From assembly GCA_030430755.1 (NCBI GenBank), contig JAUIKO010000001.1, positions 1-64,000 on the forward strand: a stretch of DNA of 64,000 bases, written 5' to 3'. The stretch comes from Fimbriimonadia bacterium (GTDB lineage Bacteria; Armatimonadota; Fimbriimonadia; Fimbriimonadales; Fimbriimonadaceae). The first letter of the stretch is position 1, and each line of letters opens with the position of its first letter. The position numbers were made by a program, and so were the translations under genes. The notes beneath the pieces were generated by a model. That model was given only the letters and a program-made list of their open reading frames with translations. It did not search any database and was not told where the DNA came from. Positions 8,326-18,452 of this stretch are shown here, one piece after another.

Positions 8326-10347
8326 ATGAACGGATTTTGGAGAGATAATGATTTTACATTAAGTACCGAATATCAACCAAAGGGTGATCAGGAGTATGCC
8401 ATTGATAAACTTGTAAAAGGTTTATCCGAGGGATATCGATGTCAAACTTTACTTGGGGCTACTGGGACAGGAAAAACATTTACGATGGCAAATGTTATCT
8501 ATCAGACTCAGAGACCAGCGTTAATTATTGCTCACAATAAAACTCTAGCAGCGCAATTATGTCAAGAATTTAGATCTTTTTTCCCAGATAATCAAGTGGA
8601 ATATTTTATAAGCTACTATGATTACTATCAGCCTGAAGCCTATGTTCCAACAACAGATACTTATATTGAAAAAGATGCACAGATAAATGATGAAATAGAT
8701 CGGTTAAGGCACGCAGCTACACAGGCTCTTTTAACGCGTAAAGACGTCATTATCATTGCATCTGTAAGCTGTATTTATGGCTTAGGTTCTCCCGATACAT
8801 ATGCGGGTGCAGCAGTGAACTTTAAAGTAGGAGAACAGGTTCAAATGGATGATGTCTTATATAAATTTGCTAGCATGCAATTTACGAGGAATCAGATAGC
8901 TGTGACAAGGGGAGCATACAGACTAAAAGGTGATGTGTTAGAAGTTCAACCTAAAAATAGTGATTACATAACTAGAATTGAGTTTTATGACGATGTTCCT
9001 GAGAAAATAAAAATTATTGAACCCGTGAGTCAAAAAATACTGGATCAACCAAATAGTTGTACGATTTTTCCTGCTACACACTATGTTACACATCAGAATG
9101 AAATAGATGATCTATTAAAAACTATTGAAAATGAGATGATTTTTCAACATGAAAAATTCATGAAGGAAGACAAGTTTGTTGAGGCCCAGAGAATTAAACA
9201 GAGGGTTATATATGATATGGAAATGATAAAAGAAGTTGGATATTGTACTGGAGTAGAAAATTATTCTCGGTATTTTGATCGACGTCAACCTGGCACACCT
9301 CCTTATACTCTTTTAGATTTCTTACCAAAGGATGCTATTGTTTTTGTAGATGAAAGCCATCAAACCCTCCCGCAAATCCGTGCTATGTATAATGGTGACC
9401 AGAAAAGAAAGTCTACTCTAGTGGATTTTGGTTTTAGGCTTCCTTCTGCTTTAGACAATCGTCCACTGAAATTTCAAGAATTTTGGGATAGAGTAAAACA
9501 AGTAGTCTTTGTGAGTGCAACACCTGGGCCATTTGAAAAAGAGGTTCAAGATCAGGTTGTAGAGCAGGTCATTAGGCCAACATATATTTTAGATCCAGAA
9601 ATAGAAATACGATCGATCGAACATCAGGTTGATGATCTCATTCATGAGATAAAACTTGTAGTAGATAAAAAAATGCGTGTATTGGTGACTACTTTAACAA
9701 AAAAAATGTCAGAAGACTTAACTGGATATTTGAAAGACCTAAATATAAAAGTTCAGTATATTCATAGTGGAATTGATGCATTAGATAGACCTGAAATCTT
9801 GAGGGAACTAAGATTAGGGAAATATGATGTTATCATCGGTGTTAATCTTTTACGGGAGGGATTGGATCTTCCTGAGGTAGGGTTAGTGGCGATTATGGAT
9901 GCTGACAAAGAAGGGTTCTTACGTTCTGATACTTCTTTGATTCAAACTATTGGACGGGCCGCTAGGAATATAGATGGAAAAGTTATTATGTATGCAAATG
10001 TCATTACAGGCTCCATGCAGAGAGCGATTGATGAGACTGATCGTAGAAGAGAGAAGCAGAAAACATATAATGACAAGTATGATTTTAAACCAACTAAAAT
10101 CGAAAAGAGAATTTATGAAACAGTAAGATCAGAGTATGTTTCTGATGAAGAAAAGGATCATACCGGTAATAATCAGAAGCAATCAGTTGCTGAAAGTATA
10201 GAAAAAAACAAGCGAAAAAAGAAAGAGAGTAGAGAAAAACAGATTAATCGACTCGAAAAACTCATGCGGCAGTATGCTAAAAATCTAGAGTTTGAAAAAG
10301 CCGCTCAGGTTCGTGATCAAATTGAAAATATTTCGGATTATTCATAA
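8326..10347 (+). CDS. uvrB: Excinuclease ABC subunit B
   Basis: DNA-damage recognition helicase of nucleotide excision repair, working with UvrA and UvrC. It is 673 residues, full length. Walker A is GATGTGKT (44-51). The beta-hairpin that probes damage contains YYDYYQPEAYVP (97-108). FVDESHQTLPQ is the DEAD-like Walker B segment. GVNLLREGLDLPEVGLV and QTIGRAARN are the late helicase motifs. The C-terminus has the UVR motif (about 640-669, KLMRQYAKNLEFEKAAQVRDQI) that contacts UvrC. AGGAT precedes the ATG. uvrA and uvrC are not in the window. Confidence 0.97.
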   Translation: MNGFWRDNDFTLSTEYQPKGDQEYAIDKLVKGLSEGYRCQTLLGATGTGKTFTMANVIYQTQRPALIIAHNKTLAAQLCQEFRSFFPDNQVEYFISYYDYYQPEAYVPTTDTYIEKDAQINDEIDRLRHAATQALLTRKDVIIIASVSCIYGLGSPDTYAGAAVNFKVGEQVQMDDVLYKFASMQFTRNQIAVTRGAYRLKGDVLEVQPKNSDYITRIEFYDDVPEKIKIIEPVSQKILDQPNSCTIFPATHYVTHQNEIDDLLKTIENEMIFQHEKFMKEDKFVEAQRIKQRVIYDMEMIKEVGYCTGVENYSRYFDRRQPGTPPYTLLDFLPKDAIVFVDESHQTLPQIRAMYNGDQKRKSTLVDFGFRLPSALDNRPLKFQEFWDRVKQVVFVSATPGPFEKEVQDQVVEQVIRPTYILDPEIEIRSIEHQVDDLIHEIKLVVDKKMRVLVTTLTKKMSEDLTGYLKDLNIKVQYIHSGIDALDRPEILRELRLGKYDVIIGVNLLREGLDLPEVGLVAIMDADKEGFLRSDTSLIQTIGRAARNIDGKVIMYANVITGSMQRAIDETDRRREKQKTYNDKYDFKPTKIEKRIYETVRSEYVSDEEKDHTGNNQKQSVAESIEKNKRKKKESREKQINRLEKLMRQYAKNLEFEKAAQVRDQIENISDYS

Positions 10348-10503
10348 TTAATCCATTCATAAAGCATTTGATAATCATTTTAAAAAAAATTTAGATGATT
10401 CATTCCTTTGTATTAGAAGAAACATTTTTTACTTGGAGTCATCTACAAACTCGTAGTTAAATTTTTATTTTCTGTATAGGATTTATGGATTAGTTGTTTA
10501 TGG

Positions 10504-10509
10504 TACGAT
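10504..10509 (+). promoter_or_regulatory. TACGAT -10-like box 6 nt before ATG 10516
   Basis: TACGAT, six bases, then ATG 10516; no Shine-Dalgarno sequence. Same arrangement as before several other genes here. Confidence 0.4.
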
Positions 10510-10515
10510 CATAAC

Positions 10516-12663
10516 ATGAAGAAGCAAATTTGCTTTTACAAGTCTTACAGCAATTGTATATTTGTATATGCATGGGTATTTCTGTTGATTCTACCTAATC
10601 AGATTTTTGGTACTGGGAGCAATAGTCCACCATCTAAGAATGATATTTTTTCTCATGTATCTATTCCAATACCTCCTGAAAAAGATCATGAAAACATATA
10701 TTCTATTTTCATTCTTCCCGATGATGTGCTGTTTAGAGTTTATTCATCGTTATATTTGATGAACAAACTAGATATTCTTCTCTATCATATGTATTTATCA
10801 ACTTTGAAAGTAGAGGGTGAGTATGATATTCAATCAATCGAGAGGGTCATTACATTATTTGACTTTTTAGTTAGTGAAGATACATGGAAATACAATCTCA
10901 TTTCTACTCAGTTTGATTTACTTAAGGATCTTCCGCTAGCCATAAAAAATAAAATACCAGTTTTGAAGGAGATTTTAAATAGCAAAGAACTAATAATTTC
11001 ATTGGAACAGAAGAAATCTTTACTAGAGCAATTAGAACGCCTGGAATATATATATCAAGCTTATATTCCATTTCCTATTCAATATTTGAGTATAGAACAT
11101 TTAGAGGATGCAGAATATCTAGAATATCGTATTGATGATTTAAATATTACTTCATTAAAAACTTTAAACATAAACTGTACAGATTCAAATCGAATACTTC
11201 ATCTGCTTAAAAATAATAAACTTTGCTTTCTTCGATTAATTGCGAATAAGGTGAATCTGAATTTATGTGATATTTTGCAAACAGAGATAAAAGAATTACG
11301 GATATCATGTGGAGAGCTTGTAGGTAGAGAGTATCTAGGAAGCTTATCTGCATGTAATCATTTATTATTTTTAGAATTGGACTCGACTATTTCTCATACA
11401 TCTTCTGAAATGATAGGTCTCTGTTTTGAATTTTTACCTAGCCGTTTAAAAAAAATAAAAGTAGGGGGTGCAAAAAATGTATCCCAGAAGGGTTGGGAGC
11501 ATTTAGGTTCATTGGAATACTTAGAAGCCGTAGAGCTCAATGCTATTCATTCAAGTAATGGGGCTAAGATAGAAACGTTACCCTATAAGTTAAAGAAAAT
11601 AGCGATAAATGAGAATCATATTCCAGGTCTTACAGATACTATAGGAAAGCTTGATCGTCTGGAAGAGTTATCTATATATCCTCCAATAAAATTAGAAGAC
11701 TGCTCGTTTTTATTGAAACTTCCTGAAAGCTTAGTTTCCTTAAAACTTTGCCTGAGTACTGGTTATATATATGAGCAACATAGGTTATATTCTGACTATA
11801 AGCATTGCCTGGAGTCTTTATCTAGATTGAAAAGTTTAGAGGAGATAGACCTATCTTCAAGCGAATTAATAGCCTGGGATTTTCTGATAGGTATTCCAAG
11901 GAATATAAAGAAATTATATTTAAATGACGCCAATATTTCGATTGATGGATTAGTACAATTGCAAAATCTCGAAAAATTAGAATCTTTGTCATTGTGTTTT
12001 GTTCAAATAGATAACTGGTCGGTATTAGGTCTGTTGCCAAAATCAATACGATTTTTGGATTTAGTAGAAGTAGGAATGGATGCTGTAGGTTCAGAGCAGC
12101 TCCAGTATTTCACCCAGTTAGAAACTTTGGAATGTTATTTTGGGGGAAATCTTAGAACAGGTATGCGATCTCCTTTACCAAGTAGTATTAAAAGTATTTC
12201 GATTTATAATCAAAGGATAGGATATAGTGACCTTGCAAAATTCTGTGATTTTACTCGTTTGGAACAAATAGTGTTAGAGTGTGTGAATATTGTCTGTGAT
12301 GACGATAGTTTATCTTTAAGTGATGCTTGGTCCTTCTTAGAAAAACACAAACATTCAATAAAGAGTCTTATTATAGAAGATGTGAATTTTAGCCAAGAAC
12401 CTGCGGATTTATTGCCATTATTGACAAATCTTGAATGTTTAGTATTGAATTTAAATATTGATTTGGAGGACTATTCATTTATTTTAAAATTAAATCCCTT
12501 AATATATCAAATCACTTTACCTGAACATATTTCTGACATGATGAGTCATAAGCTGGCTAATAAGTATGTGAATATTAGGCACATGCATGAATTTAGAGAT
12601 AATAGATTAGATAATGTCAAAAAAGTGAGGTCCCTATTATTTGGTGAACATTTTAGTGAATAG
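10516..12663 (+). CDS. Large secreted leucine-rich-repeat-like protein
   Basis: A 715-residue exported protein. Residues 11-33 (NCIFVYAWVFLLILPNQIFG) form a signal peptide. From about residue 205 to the end there are repeated leucine-rich units such as LKTLNINCTDSNRILHLL, LEAVELNAI, LEELSIYPP, LKSLEEIDLSSSEL and LESLSLCFVQI. Many units share the pattern W-x-x-[LI]-x(3)-[LIP]-P-x-x-[IL]-x-x-L-x-L, also seen in the secreted proteins at 25421, 26392 and 29450. Residues 35-200 are helical and not repetitive. LRR solenoids bind proteins, so a host- or surface-binding role is possible but unproven. The exact LRR subclass cannot be decided by eye. Confidence 0.7.
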   Translation: MKKQICFYKSYSNCIFVYAWVFLLILPNQIFGTGSNSPPSKNDIFSHVSIPIPPEKDHENIYSIFILPDDVLFRVYSSLYLMNKLDILLYHMYLSTLKVEGEYDIQSIERVITLFDFLVSEDTWKYNLISTQFDLLKDLPLAIKNKIPVLKEILNSKELIISLEQKKSLLEQLERLEYIYQAYIPFPIQYLSIEHLEDAEYLEYRIDDLNITSLKTLNINCTDSNRILHLLKNNKLCFLRLIANKVNLNLCDILQTEIKELRISCGELVGREYLGSLSACNHLLFLELDSTISHTSSEMIGLCFEFLPSRLKKIKVGGAKNVSQKGWEHLGSLEYLEAVELNAIHSSNGAKIETLPYKLKKIAINENHIPGLTDTIGKLDRLEELSIYPPIKLEDCSFLLKLPESLVSLKLCLSTGYIYEQHRLYSDYKHCLESLSRLKSLEEIDLSSSELIAWDFLIGIPRNIKKLYLNDANISIDGLVQLQNLEKLESLSLCFVQIDNWSVLGLLPKSIRFLDLVEVGMDAVGSEQLQYFTQLETLECYFGGNLRTGMRSPLPSSIKSISIYNQRIGYSDLAKFCDFTRLEQIVLECVNIVCDDDSLSLSDAWSFLEKHKHSIKSLIIEDVNFSQEPADLLPLLTNLECLVLNLNIDLEDYSFILKLNPLIYQITLPEHISDMMSHKLANKYVNIRHMHEFRDNRLDNVKKVRSLLFGEHFSE

Positions 12664-13070
12664 ATTTGCCATAAGGGTTTATTCTCTTATAAGACTGTTC
12701 TTCTTGCTTTTTTGATATGTATTTAAAAAATTTATTGACTATTTAATAACCAGAAATCCCGTTAAAAATACGAATATTTTCTTTGAAAAGATTATTGGAA
12801 GATTAGAGATTGCTCTGAGGATCTAGTAGCTCGTCTGAATTATATATAAATTAAGAAAGTACAAAAAATAATTAATGAAATCATAATCTAATGTTTGCGC
12901 TGTGTCGATGAATAGAGGATTGTGTCTTTATGGAAGACTTTCATGAAGATTATTGAAAGGAGTTTCATTTATCATTCGATTTTCGAGTAGATAAGTGGGG
13001 AATGATGTCCTATATCATAAAATGTTGATATGAAGATGGTTGGGATAAGCTTGATATATCTTTGAAAATA
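12664..13070. other. Gene-free stretch
   Basis: AT-rich sequence between two convergent genes (LRR-like protein and clpC). I see no ORF with coding features, tRNA or repeat here. The clpC-side hairpin at 13071-13117 closes it. Confidence 0.5.
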
Positions 13071-13117
13071 TAGCACTAGGAGTAAATAATATTTCATATT
13101 ATTTACTCCTAGTGCTA
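13071..13117 (-). terminator. Perfect 22-bp hairpin after clpC
   Basis: The arms 13071-13092 and 13096-13117 are exact reverse complements, separated by a 3-nt loop (TTC). It lies 7 nt past the clpC stop on the minus strand. It is followed by an AT-rich but not strongly T-rich stretch, so it may act as a terminator or as an mRNA-stabilising stem for clpC. Confidence 0.75.
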
Positions 13118-13123
13118 ATAGAA

Positions 13124-15634
13124 TTAGTTTTTACTTGCTGTAGATCGACCCTTCTTTCCGGATTCTTTAGTCGTTCCAGTTTTTTTACCTGTTTTAAAGA
13201 TAACAGCTTGACTTTCTTGATCGATATCAGCGATGATTTTATCACCTTCTTTAAAGGTGCCTTTAAGAAGCTCTTCACTTAAAGGGTCCTCAATAAGGCG
13301 TTGTACAGCTCTTCGTAGTGGTCTGGCCCCAAGGTTAGGATCATATCCTTGTTTGACCAATTGATCCTTGACAGCATCTGTTAAATCTATGGTCATGTTC
13401 ATCGCACTAGCTTGCTCGTTAAGTCGTTTTAAGTAAATATCAGCAATTTTAAGAATTTCCTCTTTCTTAAGATGGTGGAATACGATAACCTCATCTACAC
13501 GGTTTAAGAATTCTGGCCTAAATGACTTTTTAAGATCTTCGAGCATTTTATTTTTCATAGACTCGTACATCTTTGGATCATCAGCGTCCATCCTGATATC
13601 TCTCAGTCCCAAACCTTTATCGAGTTCAATAGGCTTAACTCCAACATTGGAAGTCATTATAATAATGGTATTTCTAAAGCTAACATTTCTTCCCTGGGAG
13701 TCTGTTAAATGCCCATCTTCCATGACTTGTAGTAAGAGATTGAAAACTTCTGGGTGAGCTTTCTCTATTTCATCTAAAAGAACAATGCAGTAGGGATTCC
13801 GTCGGACCTGTTCCGTTAATTGTCCACCGTCATCATATCCAACATATCCTGGAGGGGCTCCTACAAGTCGACTGACTGTAAATTTTTCCATGTATTCCGA
13901 CATATCAATTCGAACGATGTTGGATTCTTTTTCGTATAAATAAGCTGCTAGAGACTTTGCAAGTTCTGTTTTACCAATACCTGTAGGTCCTAAGAAGATA
14001 AAGCTACCCATAGGTCTTTTTGGATCTCTTAGACCACTTCGAGAACGCCTAATGGATCTACTAATAGCTGATACAGCTTCTTTTTGACCGATAACTCTTT
14101 CATGTAAATCTTCTTCCATTTTAAGAAGTTTTTTAGACTCTGTTTCAACAAGTCTTGTTACCGGAATGCCTGTCCAGCTTTGAACAATTTGAGCAATTTC
14201 ATGTTCTTCAATAATAAGAGGTTTTTTATCTTGGCTTAACCAAGTATCTTCTCTTTCTGCAATGCTATTTTCTAGATCATCTCTCTCTTTTTGTAGTTTT
14301 TCAAGACTCTGAGATTTGTCTGATTTCCTCATATGGTGTTCTATTTCAGCATTTAACTTGTGTAGTTTGAGCTTGTCTTGCCTTACATCTAGAGGGGGAA
14401 GACTATTTTGAAGTCTTGCTCTACTTGCTGCTTCATCAATAAGGTCAATAGCTTTATCTGGAAGAGTTCTATCTGAAATATATCTGTTCGATAGTTGTAC
14501 CGAGGCTGTAATAGCATCGTCCGTAATTTCTACATCATGATGTGCTTCATAACGTTCTCTAAGACCTTTAAGAATGTCTACAGCATCATCTTCGTTTGGT
14601 TCGTTAACTTTAACCGCTTGGAACCTTCTTTCAAGAGCTGCGTCTTTTTCTATGTATTTTCTAAATTCATCTTGTGTAGTAGCACCGATACATTGTAATT
14701 CACCACGAGCAAGAGCAGGCTTCATGATGTTTGATGCATCTATAGCACCTTCTGCAGCACCAGCTCCTACAAGAGTATGGAGCTCGTCAATAAAGAGAAT
14801 GATGCTTCCTTCAGATTTCTTCATCTCTTCCATGACTCTTTTCATCCGTTCTTCAAATTCACCACGATATTTGGTGCCAGCAATTAGACTAGCTAAATCT
14901 AACGCCATGACTCGTTTGTTTTTAAGAATGTCAGGAATATCCCCGCTAATGATTCTTTGAGCAAGACCTTCAACAACAGCTGTTTTACCGACCCCTGGAT
15001 CTCCAATAAGGCATGGATTGTTTTTTGTACGTCGTGCTAGAATTTGCATAACTCGCTCGACTTCATTTTGCCTACCTACGACAGGATCTAATTTACCTTG
15101 TCTTGCTAGTTCTGTGAGATCTCTTCCAAATTCGTCTAAAGTCTGAGTTTTGGTAGTTGTACTTGTTGTGGAAGATTTTCCTGCACTTTTACTTGGTGCT
15201 GAATGGTCTTGTAAAGACATGACTTCGCGTCTGATTTGATCCAGTTCGATACCGAGTTTAGAAAGAACTCTTCCAGCAAGTCCATCAGCTTCTCTGATTA
15301 AACCCAGAAGGAGATGTTCTGAACCAATATAATTATTATTCAGATTTCTTGCCTCATCGTAAGCTAAGTCAATAACTCTTTTTGCTCTCGGTGTGAGTGT
15401 CATGTCGTGAGCCTGCCTTGCTTCACCACGGGGAAGTTGTTTTTCAATCTCCGCCTTAACCCGAGATAGGCTGATACCAGCACTTTCTAATACTCTCGCA
15501 GCAACACTATCCGATTCACGAACTAATCCTAAAAGAAGATGTTCTGTAGAAACATATCCCTCGCCATATTTCTGTGCTTCTTCTTGTGCGAAAAACACAA
15601 CTTTTCTTGCTCTTTCTGTAAAACGTTGCCACAT
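13124..15634 (-). CDS. clpC: ATP-dependent Clp protease ATPase subunit ClpC
   Basis: AAA+ unfoldase that feeds proteins to ClpP. It is 836 residues. Two N-terminal Clp repeats (about 1-145, [17 protein letters not shown] and [17 protein letters not shown]) are followed by the first AAA+ domain with Walker A GDPGVGKT (211-218) and [20 protein letters not shown]. Next comes a short middle helix domain (about 415-470), then the second AAA+ domain with [14 protein letters not shown] and [19 protein letters not shown]. The short middle domain supports ClpC rather than ClpB. The C-terminus is Lys/Ser/Thr-rich ([16 protein letters not shown]). No CtsR or HAIR operator was recognised upstream. clpP is not in the window. 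Confidence 0.96.
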   Translation of the reverse strand: MWQRFTERARKVVFFAQEEAQKYGEGYVSTEHLLLGLVRESDSVAARVLESAGISLSRVKAEIEKQLPRGEARQAHDMTLTPRAKRVIDLAYDEARNLNNNYIGSEHLLLGLIREADGLAGRVLSKLGIELDQIRREVMSLQDHSAPSKSAGKSSTTSTTTKTQTLDEFGRDLTELARQGKLDPVVGRQNEVERVMQILARRTKNNPCLIGDPGVGKTAVVEGLAQRIISGDIPDILKNKRVMALDLASLIAGTKYRGEFEERMKRVMEEMKKSEGSIILFIDELHTLVGAGAAEGAIDASNIMKPALARGELQCIGATTQDEFRKYIEKDAALERRFQAVKVNEPNEDDAVDILKGLRERYEAHHDVEITDDAITASVQLSNRYISDRTLPDKAIDLIDEAASRARLQNSLPPLDVRQDKLKLHKLNAEIEHHMRKSDKSQSLEKLQKERDDLENSIAEREDTWLSQDKKPLIIEEHEIAQIVQSWTGIPVTRLVETESKKLLKMEEDLHERVIGQKEAVSAISRSIRRSRSGLRDPKRPMGSFIFLGPTGIGKTELAKSLAAYLYEKESNIVRIDMSEYMEKFTVSRLVGAPPGYVGYDDGGQLTEQVRRNPYCIVLLDEIEKAHPEVFNLLLQVMEDGHLTDSQGRNVSFRNTIIIMTSNVGVKPIELDKGLGLRDIRMDADDPKMYESMKNKMLEDLKKSFRPEFLNRVDEVIVFHHLKKEEILKIADIYLKRLNEQASAMNMTIDLTDAVKDQLVKQGYDPNLGARPLRRAVQRLIEDPLSEELLKGTFKEGDKIIADIDQESQAVIFKTGKKTGTTKESGKKGRSTASKN

Positions 15635-15900
15635 AATATTATTTCATCCGTACTCGGTTTATCATTGTTGTTATTGATGATATTCCATATTTAAATGAAT
15701 ACTCCTTGTTTTTCATTCAAATATCACGTATTAATACAGGTTCCAGTTATATTAATTTACCAGCAGTTTATCTTATAATATTATGTTTTTAAAAGTTTTC
15801 CCTGAAAAGATTACCGGGTAACATATTTAGGTCAATGTTATTGTAATTTTATTAAGTTATAACATTTAGATATCCTTAAAAATACCAATAGGTGTAATGT

Positions 15901-17307
15901 ATGAGTTCCACATTTAAAGTAGGTTTACTGGTTATTATAGGAGTACTTTTATTTCTAGGTATAGAAATATATGTTCAGAAGCTTTTTATGATGATACCGA
16001 ATACGCAGTATTATGCTGGGATTCAAAGTGCAAAAGGGATATCACATGGTGCACCTATAACCATGAACGGAATAGAAGTTGGTAAAGTGACTTCGATAGA
16101 GCTGGATTATCATACATATAAACCGACTGTCGTAATTAGCATTGATAAGGATATCGCAATACCCAAAGAAGCAAGACTTGTTATCCCAGCGAATGTACTA
16201 GGCATGGTGGATAATAAAATAGATATCGTTGTTTCTGGTAAACAATCAGGAGAGTTTTTTAAAGAAAAAGATGTTATCCCTGCAGATAATACAAGTGATC
16301 TACTATCATTTTCTCCAGATTTAGAGTCTATAGTATCAAGCATTAAGAACACCTTGATGTCTGTTGAGCAAGTTATGGTGTCAGCAGGATTAGATAAAAG
16401 AATAACTGATTTTTTTGATACATTTGGTATATTGGTGAAAGATCTAAAAGGTTTTACTAATGATTTAAAAACGGTAGTATCGGAGAATAAACAAGAAGTT
16501 GCTCAGTTAATGGGTGGCGCAAACAGACTTGTCTCTAAGATGGATCATTTTATGATTCAGATGCAGAAGAGTTTATTAGATTCTCATCATATTGAAAAAA
16601 TCATGGATCATACTTCTACCATCGCTCAGGATATTACTATAATGACATCAGATTTTAAAAACGTATATATGTCTGAAAACCTATCTCAAAAGGTGAGTAA
16701 TTCTACCAAGAACATTGAAGACATAACGCTAAAAGGAAGGGATCTTGTTGATAATTTATCGAAAGCAACGGAGCAAGTGAGCGGTGTGATGAACGATTCT
16801 TCAGAATTAATCCGTTCAACAAATAATGCTATTTCAAAAGCAGATGAAATTTTAGATGGGGGAATTCAGATGTTAAGTCATTTCCAACATGCATATGAGC
16901 ATGTATTGCCATCTGACAGTCCGAAAACAACATCGGATGTTAGTTATGATTTTAAGTCAAAGCATTTTAGTGCAAATATTAATACTTCTATACCATACAA
17001 TGATCATAGTGTCGAGGTAGGTTTTACGGATGTTTTAGAATCTAACTTATTAAATGCTCGATTCATAACACCTTTGAATCATTTCTCTGATATTGCCATA
17101 GGATCCTATGTAGGAAAACCTTCTATGGGTCTAAATGCAAAAGTACTGCCTAGTCTTGTATTCTCGTCTGATCTCTACGATTTGAATTGTCCGAAAGTCG
17201 ATCTTCGTTGTAGATGGCAACTCCATAGGAATGGTTCTGTTTGGATTGAAGGGAATGATATGACCAGAAAAAAAGATATGAGAATAGGACTGGGATACCA
17301 CTGGTAG
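15901..17307 (+). CDS. MCE/MlaD-family lipid-transport protein
   Basis: Periplasmic substrate-binding part of an Mla-type phospholipid transporter, anchored in the inner membrane. Residues 7-24 form a single N-terminal membrane helix (VGLLVIIGVLLFLGIEIY). The MCE domain follows at about 38-118 (GIQSAKGISHGAPITMNGIEVGKVTSIEL). A long helical region (about 130-330) typical of MlaD/PqiB-like proteins comes next. The last 110 residues look beta-rich with periodic charged and aromatic residues. Length (468) is longer than E. coli MlaD (about 180). The partner permease and ATPase are not next to it. It supports a diderm envelope. TAGGTG upstream is a modest ribosome binding site. Confidence 0.85.
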   Translation: MSSTFKVGLLVIIGVLLFLGIEIYVQKLFMMIPNTQYYAGIQSAKGISHGAPITMNGIEVGKVTSIELDYHTYKPTVVISIDKDIAIPKEARLVIPANVLGMVDNKIDIVVSGKQSGEFFKEKDVIPADNTSDLLSFSPDLESIVSSIKNTLMSVEQVMVSAGLDKRITDFFDTFGILVKDLKGFTNDLKTVVSENKQEVAQLMGGANRLVSKMDHFMIQMQKSLLDSHHIEKIMDHTSTIAQDITIMTSDFKNVYMSENLSQKVSNSTKNIEDITLKGRDLVDNLSKATEQVSGVMNDSSELIRSTNNAISKADEILDGGIQMLSHFQHAYEHVLPSDSPKTTSDVSYDFKSKHFSANINTSIPYNDHSVEVGFTDVLESNLLNARFITPLNHFSDIAIGSYVGKPSMGLNAKVLPSLVFSSDLYDLNCPKVDLRCRWQLHRNGSVWIEGNDMTRKKDMRIGLGYHW

Positions 17308-17363
17308 GTTGCTTTAGTACAATTGCATATTTAGTGATTTAAAAGTGTTCCAATAATAGTATT

Positions 17364-17831
17364 GTGTATTTTAATTCTTTTTTATTGACTGAGCTAAAGT
17401 TGGGAACTATTTACTACGCGCCCATTGCTCGTGTTAATTATCCTATTCAATTTAAAGAGGGTATTGATTCCAAGAATGAGTATGATGATGAGAGAACGCC
17501 TTTAATTCATGGAATTCATAACAAATACACAATAGAATCATCCACTGAAAAAAAAGAAAAGAATCCAAAAAGAAACAGGTTATTGTTAGGTAAAGCATCT
17601 CATTTGGAAAAGAAAAATGGAGAGCAAACAGATTTTAACAATAACATTGTCCAAAAAGAAGTAGATATATCTCTAACTACTGATGAAAAGGATTCGATTA
17701 CTCAAAAGTTTCAAGAGCATACACATTTTGTAGCAAAAAGTGCTAGAATATTAAATAATAGTAATATAGAGAAGAAATACTCTTCTGTAAAAAATAAAAT
17801 CAATTCATCCGAATTTGATATTCTAGTTTAA
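17364..17831 (+). CDS. Lys/Glu-rich hypothetical protein
   Basis: I do not recognise this 155-residue protein. It begins at GTG 17364 (no ATG is available near the start) without a Shine-Dalgarno sequence. It ends 15 nt before rplI. The sequence is polar and low in hydrophobic residues after residue 35 (STEKKEKNPKRNRLLLGKASHLEKKNGEQ), suggesting disorder. It could be co-transcribed with rplI. No domain or signal peptide is evident, and it may be a lineage-specific or non-functional ORF. Confidence 0.4.
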   Translation: MYFNSFLLTELKLGTIYYAPIARVNYPIQFKEGIDSKNEYDDERTPLIHGIHNKYTIESSTEKKEKNPKRNRLLLGKASHLEKKNGEQTDFNNNIVQKEVDISLTTDEKDSITQKFQEHTHFVAKSARILNNSNIEKKYSSVKNKINSSEFDILV

Positions 17832-17846
17832 AAGGTTTGCAAACAA

Positions 17847-18365
17847 ATGAAAGTTATTTTAAATCAGGTAGTACCACACCTAGGTAAAAAAGGTCAGGTT
17901 GTTAATGTTGCTAATGGATATGCAAGAAACTATCTTTTCCCTAAAGGTTATGCAGTTGTTGCTACAAAAGGGCAGTTACATGCATTAGAAGTTATTAATG
18001 CTAGAATTGCAGCTAAGGTAGCCGCAGAAAAAGATGGTGCTGAATCTAATAAAGAAAAAATAGATGGCTTGAGCATAGAAATCCAAGCAAAAGTTGGAAA
18101 CGATGGGAAAAGATTGTTCGGAGCTATTACCTCTCAGGACATAGCTGATCGTATTAAAGATTCGACAGGTATAGAGCTTGATAAAAAACAGATTGCTCTT
18201 CTGCATCCTATTAAGAGAGTTGGTTCATACAATATACAAGTAGATTTACATCGACAGGTTGATGCATTTGTTACTTTAAATATTAAAGATCCAAACGCAG
18301 AAGTTGAAGAAAGGGTCGAATCGAAAGAGGTAGCAGAAGAAAAAGAAGCTGTTACACCTGCTTAA
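17847..18365 (+). CDS. rplI: 50S ribosomal protein L9
   Basis: Two-domain protein of the large ribosomal subunit that reaches from the L1 stalk base and helps keep the reading frame. Residues 1-40 carry the conserved N-terminal domain (MKVILNQVVPHLGKKGQVVNVANGYARNYLFPKGYA region). A helix follows, then the C-terminal domain (about 78-150, KRLFGAITSQDIADRI). The last 20 residues are an acidic tail (EERVESKEVAEEKEAV). AAAGG upstream is the ribosome binding site. A strong hairpin follows. It is separated from the usual rpsF-ssb-rpsR cluster. Confidence 0.96.
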   Translation: MKVILNQVVPHLGKKGQVVNVANGYARNYLFPKGYAVVATKGQLHALEVINARIAAKVAAEKDGAESNKEKIDGLSIEIQAKVGNDGKRLFGAITSQDIADRIKDSTGIELDKKQIALLHPIKRVGSYNIQVDLHRQVDAFVTLNIKDPNAEVEERVESKEVAEEKEAVTPA

Positions 18366-18387
18366 TCGTATTAGAGATTATTTTTAT

Positions 18388-18432
18388 TAAGAATAGAGCT
18401 CCTTAAAATATTTTCAAGGAGCTCTATTCTTA
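18388..18432. terminator. Bidirectional hairpin between rplI and mutS2
   Basis: Arms 18388-18404 and 18416-18432 (TAAGAATAGAGCTCCTT and its complement) form a 17-bp stem with an 11-nt loop. It lies between two convergent genes and probably ends both transcripts. Confidence 0.85.
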
Positions 18433-18452
18433 TATGTTTCTCATAGGTGATA

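Noticed and set aside
13071-13117. CIRCE (HrcA) operator, because the hairpin arm contains TAGCACT
   Set aside because: The arms do not match TTAGCACTC-N9-GAGTGCTAA, the loop is 3 nt, and the site lies after clpC, not before it.
14495-14960. Plus-strand ORFs inside clpC
   Set aside because: They are antisense to a full-length conserved gene and have no recognisable protein features.
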